Shown in pieces: positions 1 through 8,205 of a DNA stretch of 64,000 nucleotides. The stretch is from Streptomyces sp. WMMB 322. Lineage in GTDB: Bacteria; Actinomycetota; Actinomycetes; Streptomycetales; Streptomycetaceae. The stretch's first letter is position 1. Each line of letters begins with the position of its first letter. The translations under genes were made by a program, and so were the position numbers. The DNA lies in NCBI RefSeq assembly GCF_900090145.1, contig NZ_FMHI01000014.1, positions 1-64,000 of the forward strand, written 5' to 3'. A model generated the notes under the pieces. The model ran no database searches, was not told the DNA's origin, and saw nothing but the letters and a program-made list of their open reading frames with translations.

Positions 1-95
1 GGCTCCCACCCGCCGGCGGCGGCGACGCCGGAACCGACCATGCCGACGCCGCCGACCACGGCGGCCACGACGGCAGCTTCGCGAAGCATGCGCAT
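1..95 (-). CDS. Small secreted protein, N-terminal part only (copy 1)
   Basis: The gene runs off the left edge; only about 31 N-terminal residues are visible. It starts at the ATG at 95, preceded by an AAAAGGAAAAG ribosome site. The visible protein begins MRMLREAAVVAA and reads as a Sec signal peptide (two Arg, then an Ala/Val/Gly-rich core). It closely matches the complete gene at 534-839, including about 40 bp of upstream DNA, so the two are a tandem duplication. Function unknown; expected to be exported. Confidence 0.75.
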   Translation of the reverse strand, partial: MRMLREAAVVAAVVGGVGMVGSGVAAAGGWE

Positions 96-477
96 GTCTT
101 TTCCTTTTCGGTGGAGGCTCGAGCGCGATCCATTAGGTGATCGCCTGTAGCAGTGAGAGACGATATTGCCGTTATGGCTGATTTCATCTGCAACACGCCG
201 TTTTATTTCTGTTTGATGCTGGCGGCGCATCTGTGTGTCTCGCCAAGCGGTGGCGGTGCGTGGTCGCACAGGTCGGGACCCGCCTGGTGGCCGGACCGGA
301 CAGGCAGGCGACCTGGCAGCCCGAGGCACCCCCGACCGTCTCCTGGTCGCTCAACCGACAGGCGCAACAGTCGTGTCGGGCCCGGAGGCGCGGTGATCCT
401 CTGGCAGGACCGCAAAGAAGATGACGGGCCGTCGGGGTTGGGTCACCGGTCCTGTGCGGTGACCCGGTGTCACATGG

Positions 478-512
478 TTCAGGGACCGAGCCCCGAGGGC
501 TCGGTCCCTGAA
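478..512 (-). terminator. Perfect 16-bp hairpin after the secreted-protein gene
   Basis: Arms 478-493 and 497-512 are exact reverse complements around a 3-nt loop, beginning TTCAGGGACCGAG. The hairpin lies 22 bases beyond the stop codon of the minus-strand gene at 534-839. There is no long T run, as is common for Streptomyces terminators. The remaining DNA between this hairpin and the gene at 1-95 shows no recognisable gene. Confidence 0.75.
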
Positions 513-533
513 TGTGTACCGAAGAGGTCGGTC

Positions 534-839
534 TCAGGCGCCGAGGAGGCCTGTTGATCCGCCGGTGGCGTCGCCGGACTCCTGGTCGTTGCCGATGATG
601 CCGAGGCCGCAGTTGTTCTGCTGGTTGCGGGCGTCGGCGCTGCCGGCGCCGGGGGTGATGGTGGTGAGGAGGGGGAGGGAGACGTCCCCGGTCTCGATGG
701 TGTCGCCGTTCGTCTGGGCGCAGTTGATGGTCGGGGGCTGCGAGTGTCCCCAGCCGCCGGCGGAGGCGACGCCGGCACCGACCATGCCGACGCTGCCGAT
801 CGTGGCGGCTACGACAGCAGCTTCGCGAAGCATGCGCAT
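534..839 (-). CDS. Small secreted protein, 101 aa (copy 2)
   Basis: The protein has a clear Sec signal peptide (residues 1 to about 27, ending ...GVASA) and a mature part of about 74 residues rich in Asn, Gln, Gly and Thr. It has exactly two cysteines (in NCAQT and NNCGLG) that could form one disulfide. I chose the ATG at 839 over upstream in-frame starts because it follows an AAAAGGAAAAG ribosome site that is conserved in the copy at 1-95. The composition recalls small Streptomyces cell-surface proteins, but I see no chaplin domain and cannot assign it to the rodlins. Function unknown; likely secreted or wall-associated. Confidence 0.8.
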   Translation of the reverse strand: MRMLREAAVVAATIGSVGMVGAGVASAGGWGHSQPPTINCAQTNGDTIETGDVSLPLLTTITPGAGSADARNQQNNCGLGIIGNDQESGDATGGSTGLLGA

Positions 840-1338
840 GTCTTTTCCTTTTCGGTGGTGGCTCGAGCGCGATCTGTAGCTGATCGCATCTATACGGTGA
901 CGAACCATATGGGTGTGCTGGGAATCTGGGCTGGAAACACGCCGATTGTCCTGAATAGGCGTAAGAAATGGGATGGATCTGCCGGGTGGTCACAGCTTTG
1001 GACGGGGCTGCGCCCCGGCCGAACGGCGCTGCGGCTCACGGAAGTTGAGGACGGCGCGTCAACCGGGGGCCGTCTCCCCGTCCTGGGCCTTGGCATGGGC
1101 AACTGTGTGAACGGAGCCCGGACGGTCTTGTCGTTCCTTCGGGCGGCTGACATCAGCGATTGACGTCGGCTCGTCGCCGGCGGCAGCCGGATCGCCGGGC
1201 CCGACCCGGAACGGAGACCGACGTGCCCTCCGGGCCGACGTCCGCTGGGCCGGCGAGCCGTTCAACTGCACCCGCCGGCTGGGCTCTTCGTAGCGCACGG
1301 AGGCGGCCCCGACCGCCGGCCCGGCTCCTCGCGGGCGC
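840..1338. other. Intergenic, no gene recognised
   Basis: About 500 bases between the small secreted protein and the IclR gene. Several open frames exist on both strands but their translations are low-complexity Arg/Pro/Ala stretches typical of GC shadows. The part nearest 840 should hold the promoter of the secreted-protein gene. I see no RNA gene or repeat. Confidence 0.5.
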
Positions 1339-2148
1339 TCAGCGCAGTGACCGGGGCGCCACGTCGTGGACGTAGCCCGGGTAGGGGTCGTCGCCGGCTT
1401 CGGCGAGGCGGGTGCCGATGCTGCGGGCGGCGGTGAGGACGGGCGGGGCCAGGCGGTCGAGGTCGAGGTGGCTGGAGCGGACCACCACGCCGACCGCCGC
1501 GACCGGTTCGCCGTCCACGAGGAGGGGGCTCGCTACCGAACAGCTTCCCAGCGTCATCTCCTCGCGGGTGGTGGAGAATCCGCGCCGTCGCGTGCGCTGG
1601 AGGTCGCGCCGCAGGCGGCCCGGCTCGCGGATCGAATGCCTTGTCGGGCGGGCCAGCGGGCGGGCGAGGTGGTCGTCGATGTCGGCGGGCGGAGCCCAGG
1701 CCAGCAGCGCCTTGCCGACGCCGGTCGTGTGCAGGGGGAGACGTCCGCCGGTGCGGGAGATGATCGGCACCGACTGGTGGCCGGTGAGCTTCTCGACGTA
1801 CAGGGCCTTGTCCCCGTCGCGGACGGCCAGATGGACGTTCTCGCGCGTGGCCTCGTAGAGCTCCTGCATGAACGGCATGGCGACGTCGCGCAGCCGCGTG
1901 TGCAGTCCGCTCAGCAACCCCAGCTCCAGCAGGCGCAGACCGACGCGGTAGGTGCCGTCGTCCTCCCGTTCGAGACCGCGCCAGAGGGTCAGTTCGCCGA
2001 CGAGCCGGTGGGCGGTCGCCAGGCTCAGATCCGCACGCCGGGCGAGGTCGGTGAGGGTCAGCCGCGGGTGCTCGAAGTCGAACGCGTCCAGGATCGCCAG
2101 CATGCGCGAAGCCACGGTGCGGCCCGGCTGGCTGCTGTTTCCGGCCAT
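1339..2148 (-). CDS. IclR-family transcriptional regulator
   Basis: A 269-aa protein. Residues about 10-70 form the IclR winged helix (RMLAILDAF, LTLTDLARRADLSLATAHRLVGEL). The rest is the effector-binding domain with typical stretches (LPLHTTGVGKALLAW; GFSTTREEMTLGSCSVASPLL). It lies 84 bp from, and divergent to, an aromatic-acid transporter and pobA. Family members in this setting (PobR/PcaR type) control 4-hydroxybenzoate or protocatechuate genes, so it is probably the regulator of that operon. The effector is an inference from context. Length is normal for the family. Confidence 0.88.
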   Translation of the reverse strand: MAGNSSQPGRTVASRMLAILDAFDFEHPRLTLTDLARRADLSLATAHRLVGELTLWRGLEREDDGTYRVGLRLLELGLLSGLHTRLRDVAMPFMQELYEATRENVHLAVRDGDKALYVEKLTGHQSVPIISRTGGRLPLHTTGVGKALLAWAPPADIDDHLARPLARPTRHSIREPGRLRRDLQRTRRRGFSTTREEMTLGSCSVASPLLVDGEPVAAVGVVVRSSHLDLDRLAPPVLTAARSIGTRLAEAGDDPYPGYVHDVAPRSLR

Positions 2149-2232
2149 GTGTTTCCGCTCAGTGAAAGGCAGCGCTGTGCCTGGAGTGTGCCACGCCTCA
2201 CGATGTCGGTCACCCCGACAAGGAGAAACACC

Positions 2233-3543
2233 ATGTCGTCAACGTCCCCGAAGGTCCCGGCGTCCGCCGCCGGCGCGAACACGCAGCGCCCCGCCCGGGG
2301 CGGATTCTGGCCGGTTCTGCTCTGCTGGCTCGCGGTCGCGCTCGACGGGTTCGACCTCGTCGTGCTCGGAGCGGTCATCCCCACGCTCACCAAGACACAG
2401 GCACTCGGCTTCGACCCCGGTTCGCTCACCACCGCGGCCACCCTCGGGCTGGTCGGCGTCGGCATCGGCGCGGTCGTGATCGGCCCGCTCACTGACCGGT
2501 TCGGGCGCCGCGCAAGCCTGATGACCTGCATAGCGGTCTTCTCCGTACTGACGCTCGCGATCGCGTGGGCGCCGAACATCGCCACGTTCGTGGCACTGCG
2601 CTTCCTCAGCGGCCTCGGTCTGGGCGCCTGCCTGCCGACGGCGCTGGCGTACATGACCGAGTACGCGCGGCCCGGGCGCCGCGGCTCCGCCGTCACGCAG
2701 ATGATGACCGGCTACCACGCGGGCGCGGTGCTCACGGCGGTGCTGGCGCTCGTCGTCATCCCGGAGTTCGGGTGGGAGGCGATGTTCGTCGTCGGCGGGG
2801 TGGCCGGACTGCTGACGCTGCCCGTGATGTGGGTGAAGCTGCCCGAGTCGCAGGCGTTCCTCGACGCCCGCGAGCAGGCCGGCAAGATCAGCAAGGCGGG
2901 CGGGACCGGCCCGGCCGGCAAGTCCGCCTCCGCGGACGGCGAGCCGGTGCGTCCCTCCGCGCTCGTGCGCGGCCGGCTGCTGCGCGTCAGCCTCGGAATC
3001 TGGATCGCCTCGTTCATGGGGCTGCTCCTCGTGTACGGGCTCAACACCTGGCTTCCGCAGATCATGGGCGCGGCCGGCTACTCGCTCGGTGACTCGCTGG
3101 GGCTGCTGCTCGCACTCAACCTCGGCGCCGTCGCGGGTCTGTTGCTCGCCGGACGCGTCTCGGACGCACGCGGCAACAAGCGGACCGTGCTGCTCTGGTT
3201 CGGTGTCTCGGCGGTCTTCCTGGCGTTGCTGTCGGTCAAGCTGGAGTCGACGGCGCTGGTGTACGCCGCGGTCTTCATGGCCGGTGTGTTCGTCTTCAGC
3301 GCACAGGTGCTCGTGTACGCGTTCGTCGGCCACCTGTTCGCCGCGGAGGTGCGCGGCACCGCGCTGGGTCTCGCCGCCGGAGTGGGCCGGCTCGGCGCGA
3401 TCGTCGGCCCGTTCCTCGGCGGGCTGATGGTCAGCGCGGGAGTCGCCTACCCCTGGGGCTTCTACGCCTTCTCCGTCGCAGCGGTGCTCGCCGTCCTCGC
3501 CCTGCTGTTCGTGCCCGCGAACCTGCGGGAGGGAGACGCGTGA
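2233..3543 (+). CDS. MFS aromatic-acid:proton symporter (PcaK-like)
   Basis: A 436-aa protein with about twelve membrane segments. The first segment carries the D-G-F-D motif (LDGFDLVVLGAVIP) characteristic of the aromatic acid:H+ symporter family, and the loop after segment 2 has DRFGRR. It should import 4-hydroxybenzoate or a related aromatic acid. I chose the ATG at 2233 because AAGGAG sits at the right distance; in-frame sequence upstream is shadow coding. Its stop overlaps the GTG of pobA, so the two are translationally coupled. The regulator of the operon is probably the divergent IclR protein. Confidence 0.88.
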   Translation: MSSTSPKVPASAAGANTQRPARGGFWPVLLCWLAVALDGFDLVVLGAVIPTLTKTQALGFDPGSLTTAATLGLVGVGIGAVVIGPLTDRFGRRASLMTCIAVFSVLTLAIAWAPNIATFVALRFLSGLGLGACLPTALAYMTEYARPGRRGSAVTQMMTGYHAGAVLTAVLALVVIPEFGWEAMFVVGGVAGLLTLPVMWVKLPESQAFLDAREQAGKISKAGGTGPAGKSASADGEPVRPSALVRGRLLRVSLGIWIASFMGLLLVYGLNTWLPQIMGAAGYSLGDSLGLLLALNLGAVAGLLLAGRVSDARGNKRTVLLWFGVSAVFLALLSVKLESTALVYAAVFMAGVFVFSAQVLVYAFVGHLFAAEVRGTALGLAAGVGRLGAIVGPFLGGLMVSAGVAYPWGFYAFSVAAVLAVLALLFVPANLREGDA

Positions 3544-4724
3544 CGACGACACGGACCCAGGTGGTGATCGTCGGGGCGGGTCCGGCGGGACTGCTGCTGT
3601 CCCATCTGCTGGACCTGGAGGGCGTCGAGTCGGTCCTGCTGGAGAACCGCAGCCCCGAATACGTGAGCGGCCGCATCCGTGCCGGGATGCTGGAGCACTC
3701 GACCGTCGAACTGCTCAGCGAGGCAGGCGTGGGCGACCGGCTCAGGCACGAGGGCATGGAACACCGGGGGATATACCTCCAGTTCCCGAACGAGCGCCAC
3801 CACATCGACTTCCGGTCCCTCGTGGACCGGTCGGTGTGGGTGTACGGGCAGACCGAGGTCACCCGCGATCTGATGGAGGCGCGCGCCGCCGCAGGTCAGC
3901 ACTCCTATTACGAGGTCGGCGACGTCGCCCTGCACGACCTCGACGGTGAGAGGCCTTCGGTGACCTTCGTCGACGCGGAGGGCCGTGCGCACCGCATCGA
4001 CTGCGACGTCGTCGCGGGCTGCGACGGCTTCCACGGCCCCTCCCGCCGGAGCATCCCCGACGAGGCGCGACGCTCCTTCGGGCGGGACTATCCGTACGCG
4101 TGGCTCGGTGTCCTGGCCGACGTCGCTCCGTCGACGGACGAGCTCATCTACGCATGGCATCCCGAGGGATTCGCCATGCACTCCATGCGCTCGCACTCCG
4201 TCAGCCGGCTCTACCTCCAGGTCGACCCGTCCGAGGACGTGGCCGAATGGCCGGACGACCGGATCTGGGACGCCCTGGCCCGGCGGCTCGGCCACGGGCA
4301 GGACGGCTGGCAGCTGCAACCCGGGCCGATCACCGACAAGTCGGTTCTGCCGATGCGCAGCTTCGTCTCGACGCCGATGCGGTACGGACGGCTGTTCCTT
4401 GCGGGCGACGCCGCGCACATCGTTCCGCCGACCGGAGCCAAGGGGCTGAACCTCGCCGTGGCCGACGTGGCGCTGCTCTCCCGCGCGCTGGCGGCCCTGC
4501 TGCGCGACGGAGACCCGCGTCCGGCCGACGAGTACTCGGACACGGCGCTGCGGCGGGTCTGGCGGTGCACCCACTTCTCGTGGTGGATGACCAGCATGCT
4601 GCACGTCACCGGCGACCCCTTCGACGCTCAGCTGCAACGCTCGCAGCTGGAGTGGGTCGTGAGCTCCGGAAGAGCCGCGGGTGGCCTGGCGGAGAACTAC
4701 GCCGGGCTTCCCATCGGCTACTGA
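3540..4724 (+). CDS. pobA: 4-hydroxybenzoate 3-monooxygenase
   Basis: A 394-aa flavoprotein hydroxylase, the usual PobA length. The N-terminus has the FAD dinucleotide fold VVIVGAGPAGLLLS. The central part has the CDVVAGCDGFHGPSRR (DG) motif, and FLAGDAAHIVPPTGAKGLNLAV is the second FAD-binding GD motif. It converts 4-hydroxybenzoate to protocatechuate with NAD(P)H and O2. The start is GTG at 3540, overlapping the stop of the permease gene (GTGA). No protocatechuate-pathway genes are in the window, so the downstream beta-ketoadipate enzymes must lie elsewhere. Confidence 0.92.
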   Translation: MTTTRTQVVIVGAGPAGLLLSHLLDLEGVESVLLENRSPEYVSGRIRAGMLEHSTVELLSEAGVGDRLRHEGMEHRGIYLQFPNERHHIDFRSLVDRSVWVYGQTEVTRDLMEARAAAGQHSYYEVGDVALHDLDGERPSVTFVDAEGRAHRIDCDVVAGCDGFHGPSRRSIPDEARRSFGRDYPYAWLGVLADVAPSTDELIYAWHPEGFAMHSMRSHSVSRLYLQVDPSEDVAEWPDDRIWDALARRLGHGQDGWQLQPGPITDKSVLPMRSFVSTPMRYGRLFLAGDAAHIVPPTGAKGLNLAVADVALLSRALAALLRDGDPRPADEYSDTALRRVWRCTHFSWWMTSMLHVTGDPFDAQLQRSQLEWVVSSGRAAGGLAENYAGLPIGY

Positions 4725-4780
4725 GAACCGTCTTCCCCCGGCCGGCTTCTGGCAGCGGGGAAGTCCGGCGGCGCGAAATC

Positions 4781-4827
4781 GATGCGGCCCCTGCCGGCAT
4801 CACCGTGAGCCGGCAGCGGGCAGCATC
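4781..4827. terminator. Hairpin between convergent genes
   Basis: GATGC at 4781-4785 pairs with GCATC at 4823-4827, and CTGCCGGC at 4791-4798 pairs with GCCGGCAG at 4809-4816, with a 10-nt loop. It lies between pobA and a convergent membrane-protein gene and could stop transcription from both sides. Confidence 0.55.
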
Positions 4828-4952
4828 GAGGAGGGCGAGACCGGGGGCGGGATCAACAGGGGCGGGATCGAGGGGGAGGTGAACATGCGATGCGGGTTTC
4901 CTTCCATGATGTTCACCACCTCGCGCCCGGGTGGAATCCGGAAGTGATCCGT

Positions 4953-5282
4953 TTACCCCCGGCGGATCTTCGCGGCGATTCCGTGGCCGATGAAGAGGTA
5001 AACAACAGCGGGCAGGCCGTAGTTGAGCGCGAAGCGTACGTGTTCGTTCTCCATGGTGAAGATGTCCTGCGACCAGCCGGCGAGCAGGTTGGCCATGCCC
5101 TCGACGAACTGGACGAAGACATTCGCCTGGTTGGCCTGGAGAAGGTGGAGCAGGATCCACAGGCCGAGGAACGCGGCGGCCACGTCGGCGATCGTGTGGA
5201 CGATCAGGGCTGTCCGGCTCGATGCCGGCTCTCCACGGGTGCCGGAGTTCCCGGTGGCCGGCGACTGGTGAATGTGACTCAT
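4953..5282 (-). CDS. Small membrane protein, 109 aa
   Basis: Starts at the ATG at 5282 (MSHIHQSPATG); longer in-frame extensions upstream are low-complexity. Two hydrophobic segments are visible: about residues 26-47 (ALIVHTIADVAAAFLGLWIL) and near the C-terminus (ALNYGLPAVVYLFIGHGIA). The segment between them is amphipathic. Small proteins of this layout are common in Streptomyces but I know no function. It is convergent with pobA and monocistronic. Confidence 0.7.
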   Translation of the reverse strand: MSHIHQSPATGNSGTRGEPASSRTALIVHTIADVAAAFLGLWILLHLLQANQANVFVQFVEGMANLLAGWSQDIFTMENEHVRFALNYGLPAVVYLFIGHGIAAKIRRG

Positions 5283-5560
5283 TGACGGTCCGATCTTCGG
5301 GTGCAATTCCTGACGGGCAGGCCGGGCGGGAGGAATTCGGCCTCCGCCTGGGAGCCGCCGTCCCGTCCGTGACGGAACGGGTGTTGCGTCCTTTCCGCAC
5401 GCCACTCTGCGGGGAAAGCCGTGAATGCGTTACGGGGTGATCCACGCGTTTCATCACGCGTAGTTTCGAGATTTCCACAACTGGTTCACGGACGCGGCGT
5501 AAAGGGCCCGGCAAGAAGGACGCGGAGAAGCCGCAGGAGCGGCGAGCGGTGAGCCTCTGG

Positions 5561-5599
5561 GCCGTGACCGTGAGCCGTGACCGTGAGCCGTGACCGTGA
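5561..5599. repeat. Three tandem copies of a 13-bp unit
   Basis: GCCGTGACCGTGA is repeated three times without error at 5561, 5574 and 5587, followed by a partial fourth copy. It is in the roughly 660-bp intergenic stretch 5283-5948, which holds no recognisable gene. Confidence 0.9.
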
Positions 5600-5693
5600 G
5601 CCGGTCCGGTCGGCGACTGCCGTGTCGCTGACTTCCGATGCGAGCCGCTCGGTCCCCGGTGGCTGACAGCGGGCGCCTGCGCCGCGACCCTCT

Positions 5694-5735
5694 GTTGCGG
5701 GTTGCGGGTTGCGGGTTGCGGGTTGCGGGTTGCGG
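5694..5735. repeat. Six tandem copies of GTTGCGG
   Basis: A perfect heptanucleotide array with six copies, between a small membrane protein and a GPP34 gene. Unit number is likely to vary between strains by slippage. It lies upstream of the GPP34 start, outside the coding sequence I call. Confidence 0.92.
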
Positions 5736-5948
5736 CGAGGGCGGTGGTGGGCTGTTCGTCTCCCCGGCAGCACCCCTGGCGCCTTCGTCGAAGAGGGCGC
5801 GGCCTCTGAACACGAGGAACGGTGGTTCTCCGGGGCGGCAGACCCGTGGCAGCGCGGAGGTGCAGCCGCCCTCGTCGCTCCCTACGGTGGACACGGGGGA
5901 CTCGCCGGCCGGCGGCCTGCCGGCGGGCGCAGCGATGTGGAGTCCGCG

Positions 5949-6554
5949 ATGACCACACCACGGGACCTGATGATCACCGCCATCGACGTGGCGCCGAACC
6001 GGCCCGCTGAGCAGGGCGAACTGTCGCTGGCACTCGCGGGGGCCGAGTTGGTCGACCTCCTGGCCGCCGACGCCGTCACGCTGGAAGGCGACCGGATCGT
6101 GCCCGGCCTTCGGACGGGCATGGATGATCCGCTGCTGGAGCAGGCCGCGGCGTCGCTGGTTCGGGAGGCGCCGTACGAGTCGGTCGGCGACTGGCTGTGG
6201 CGCAGGGGACGCGGCCTGTCGACGGACTACGCGACCGCCCTGGAGAAGGACGGGCAACTCACACGCGGACGTCGCGGTCTGCTGCCGTTCCGCAGAGGGC
6301 GGCCGGAGCCGGCCGACTCGGTCGACCGCCGCCTGGCAGCGGAACGCTGGGCTTCGGACGAGCCCGTCCTGGCGGCCCTCGGGACGGCCGTCGGAATCCG
6401 CGGCGAGGGAACCCCTGACGGTCCGGGCACGGGCGACGACGCCGTGGACACCGTGCTCGCCGCCGTCGATCACGCGACCGTGGAACTGGCAGCGGAGCGG
6501 CAGCGGCGAACCATCGAACGGGAGGCGTTCGACAACATCTGGCGCGGGGACTGA
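5949..6554 (+). CDS. GPP34 (GOLPH3-like) family protein
   Basis: A 201-aa protein. The start MTTPRDLMITAIDV and the pattern G-E-L-S-L-A-L-A-G-A-E-L-V-D-L and DPLLEQAAASL match the Golgi phosphoprotein 3 family (GPP34), which is abundant in actinobacteria. In eukaryotes the family binds phosphatidylinositol-4-phosphate; the bacterial role is unknown. I chose the ATG at 5949 because it fits the family N-terminus and has GTGGAG upstream; the frame stays open upstream only because of the heptanucleotide repeat. A second, divergent family member is at 14701-15363. Confidence 0.78.
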   Translation: MTTPRDLMITAIDVAPNRPAEQGELSLALAGAELVDLLAADAVTLEGDRIVPGLRTGMDDPLLEQAAASLVREAPYESVGDWLWRRGRGLSTDYATALEKDGQLTRGRRGLLPFRRGRPEPADSVDRRLAAERWASDEPVLAALGTAVGIRGEGTPDGPGTGDDAVDTVLAAVDHATVELAAERQRRTIEREAFDNIWRGD

Positions 6555-6615
6555 CGAGGAGCCGACGGGCGGCCGGGCGACGGCCTGGCGACGGCCGGGC
6601 GACGGCCGGCGTCAA

Positions 6616-6647
6616 CTGGCGGACTTCTGGCGGACTGCTGGCGGACT
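6616..6647. repeat. Three copies of CTGGCGGACT with 11-bp spacing
   Basis: Copies start at 6616, 6627 and 6638. The same 280-bp intergenic stretch (6555-6835) also has repeated GCGACGGCC units just before and repeated GCTGCCC units near 6720-6745. No gene is seen in it. Confidence 0.85.
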
Positions 6648-6835
6648 TCTGACGGGCTACGACGGACGCAGCGGGCAAGGGCCCCTCGCCCGCTGCCCCG
6701 CATCGGCGAGCGCGAGCGCCTGCTGCCCGCTGCCCGCTGCCCGCAACACCGGGGGAGCGCCCGGTGCGCGCCCCGCACCCGCCCCGCCCCCCGCCCGGGT
6801 GCGCACCCGTGACCGGGCGTGGCCGCAGGCGTGGA

Positions 6836-8062
6836 TCAACTGCCGCCGCGGGCCCCGTGGATGTCCTGGAACAGTTCGAGTGCCGCGTGGTCCAGCGCCC
6901 TGCACACGGCGCCGGTCACGACGACGTGGTCGCCGAGGGCGGAGTTCTTGATTTCCGGCGGGTCCGGGACCAGTTCGCCGACGGCGCGCCTCAACGGTTC
7001 GAGGAGCACGTCGCCGGCCTGTGCGACCGCGCCGCCGATGACGACGAGTTCGGGGTTCAGCAGGGTGTGGAGCAGGGCGATGACCCGGCCGATCCGGGCC
7101 GTGACTTCGTCCACGACGGCGAGGGCCGACGGGTCGCCGTCCCGTGCCGCGGCGAAGACGAGCTTGGCGGTCATCCGCCGGGGGTCGCCGCCGACGGCGT
7201 CGGCCAGCGACGGCGAAGCGGCCGACGCGACGACCGCTTCCGCGCCGAGTGTGCGGGCGAGCAGGGCGATGCCGTCCGTGTTCCCGACCCCGTCCACCAT
7301 GCTGAGGAACTTCAGCTCTCCGGCGGCGCCGCGGCTGCCCTGGATCAGCCGGCCGCCGAAGTACAGCCCGGACCCGAGCCGCTCGCCGGCCAGCAACTCC
7401 ACGACGTTGTCGGCGCCCTGGGCGCAGCCCCGCCAGCGCTCGGCGAGCACCGCGAGGTTCGCGTCGTTCTCGACGAGGACCGGTGCGTCGAACCCCTCGC
7501 CGGCCGCCTTCCTCAGGTCGATCCTGGCCAGGCCGGGCAAGTAGTCCTCTTCGGCGACGACGTGGCCGCCCTCGTCCACGGGGCCCGGAACGGCGAGGGC
7601 GATGGCGAGCACCGCGGACTTGTCCAAGCCGGCATCGCCGAGGGTGGTTTCGACCGCGCGGTGCATCTGGTTGAGCCGGGCCCGTGCCCCGATGCCGCCG
7701 GCGCGGAAGGTGCGGGTGTGCTCTGCGAGCGAGTCGCCGCGCAGGTCGGCGACGACGGAGGTCACCTTGTTCTGCCCGAGGTCGATGCCGAGGACGTACC
7801 CCGCGGCGGCGTTGAACTCGTACTGGCGCGCGCGGCGGCCCGGGCCCGAACCGCGCTGGGGCGGGCGCTGCTCGATCTCGTGGACCCATCCCCTGCTGAT
7901 CAGGTGGTCGCAGACCGTGTGCACCGTCGGACGCGACAGGCCTGTGATCTCCATGAGTTCGGTGCCCGTGGCGGGACCTGTGGCTCGCAGCGCGTCCAGG
8001 ACGGCACCGGCGTTGAGCCGGCGCAGCAGGGGTGAGGTCGCCGTCGGTTCGCGGTCGCTCAA
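6836..8062 (-). CDS. ROK-family transcriptional repressor
   Basis: About 408 aa. A MarR-like winged helix occupies residues 15-75 (ATGTELMEITGLSRPTVHTVCDHLI). It is followed by a ROK sugar-kinase-like domain with the ATP motif GIDLGQNKVTSVVADL and VIGGAVAQAGDVLLEPLRRAV. The cysteine-rich zinc motif of ROK kinases is absent, which fits a pure repressor. I prefer the TTG at 8062 (LSDREPTATSPLL): it follows AGAGGGGGG, whereas the ATG at 8116 sits inside an operator-like palindrome and lacks a ribosome site. It is divergent from the sugar ABC operon, so it probably represses that operon and senses the imported sugar or a phosphate of it. Confidence 0.85.
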   Translation of the reverse strand: MSDREPTATSPLLRRLNAGAVLDALRATGPATGTELMEITGLSRPTVHTVCDHLISRGWVHEIEQRPPQRGSGPGRRARQYEFNAAAGYVLGIDLGQNKVTSVVADLRGDSLAEHTRTFRAGGIGARARLNQMHRAVETTLGDAGLDKSAVLAIALAVPGPVDEGGHVVAEEDYLPGLARIDLRKAAGEGFDAPVLVENDANLAVLAERWRGCAQGADNVVELLAGERLGSGLYFGGRLIQGSRGAAGELKFLSMVDGVGNTDGIALLARTLGAEAVVASAASPSLADAVGGDPRRMTAKLVFAAARDGDPSALAVVDEVTARIGRVIALLHTLLNPELVVIGGAVAQAGDVLLEPLRRAVGELVPDPPEIKNSALGDHVVVTGAVCRALDHAALELFQDIHGARGGS

Positions 8063-8115
8063 CTTGTCCCCCCTCTTGACTCCGTGCGGTTCCGCAAGCA
8101 TGCTCCAGAAAACCA

Positions 8116-8124
8116 TTTAATAAA
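8116..8124. promoter_or_regulatory. TTTA-A-TAAA palindrome, candidate ROK operator
   Basis: An AT-rich odd-length palindrome (TTTAATAAA) in very GC-rich DNA, lying between the divergent ROK gene and the sugar-binding-protein gene. Several ROK repressors bind sites of this AT-rich kind. It could equally be part of a -10 box. Confidence 0.4.
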
Positions 8125-8205
8125 CGTCGCTCATCAATAGCAAGTCGGACCCGTGCAGCACGGGCTCACAGGTCGCAGGGCAGCTGAGTTCAAGGAGGAC
8201 GGCCC

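Noticed and set aside
5694..5735. CRISPR-like array
   Set aside because: The units are 7 bp and contiguous without spacers; it is a simple tandem repeat. No cas gene is present.
8063..8116. Longer ROK protein from ATG 8116 or 8101
   Set aside because: The TTG at 8062 has a strong purine-rich ribosome site and fits family length; the upstream ATG lies inside an operator-like palindrome.
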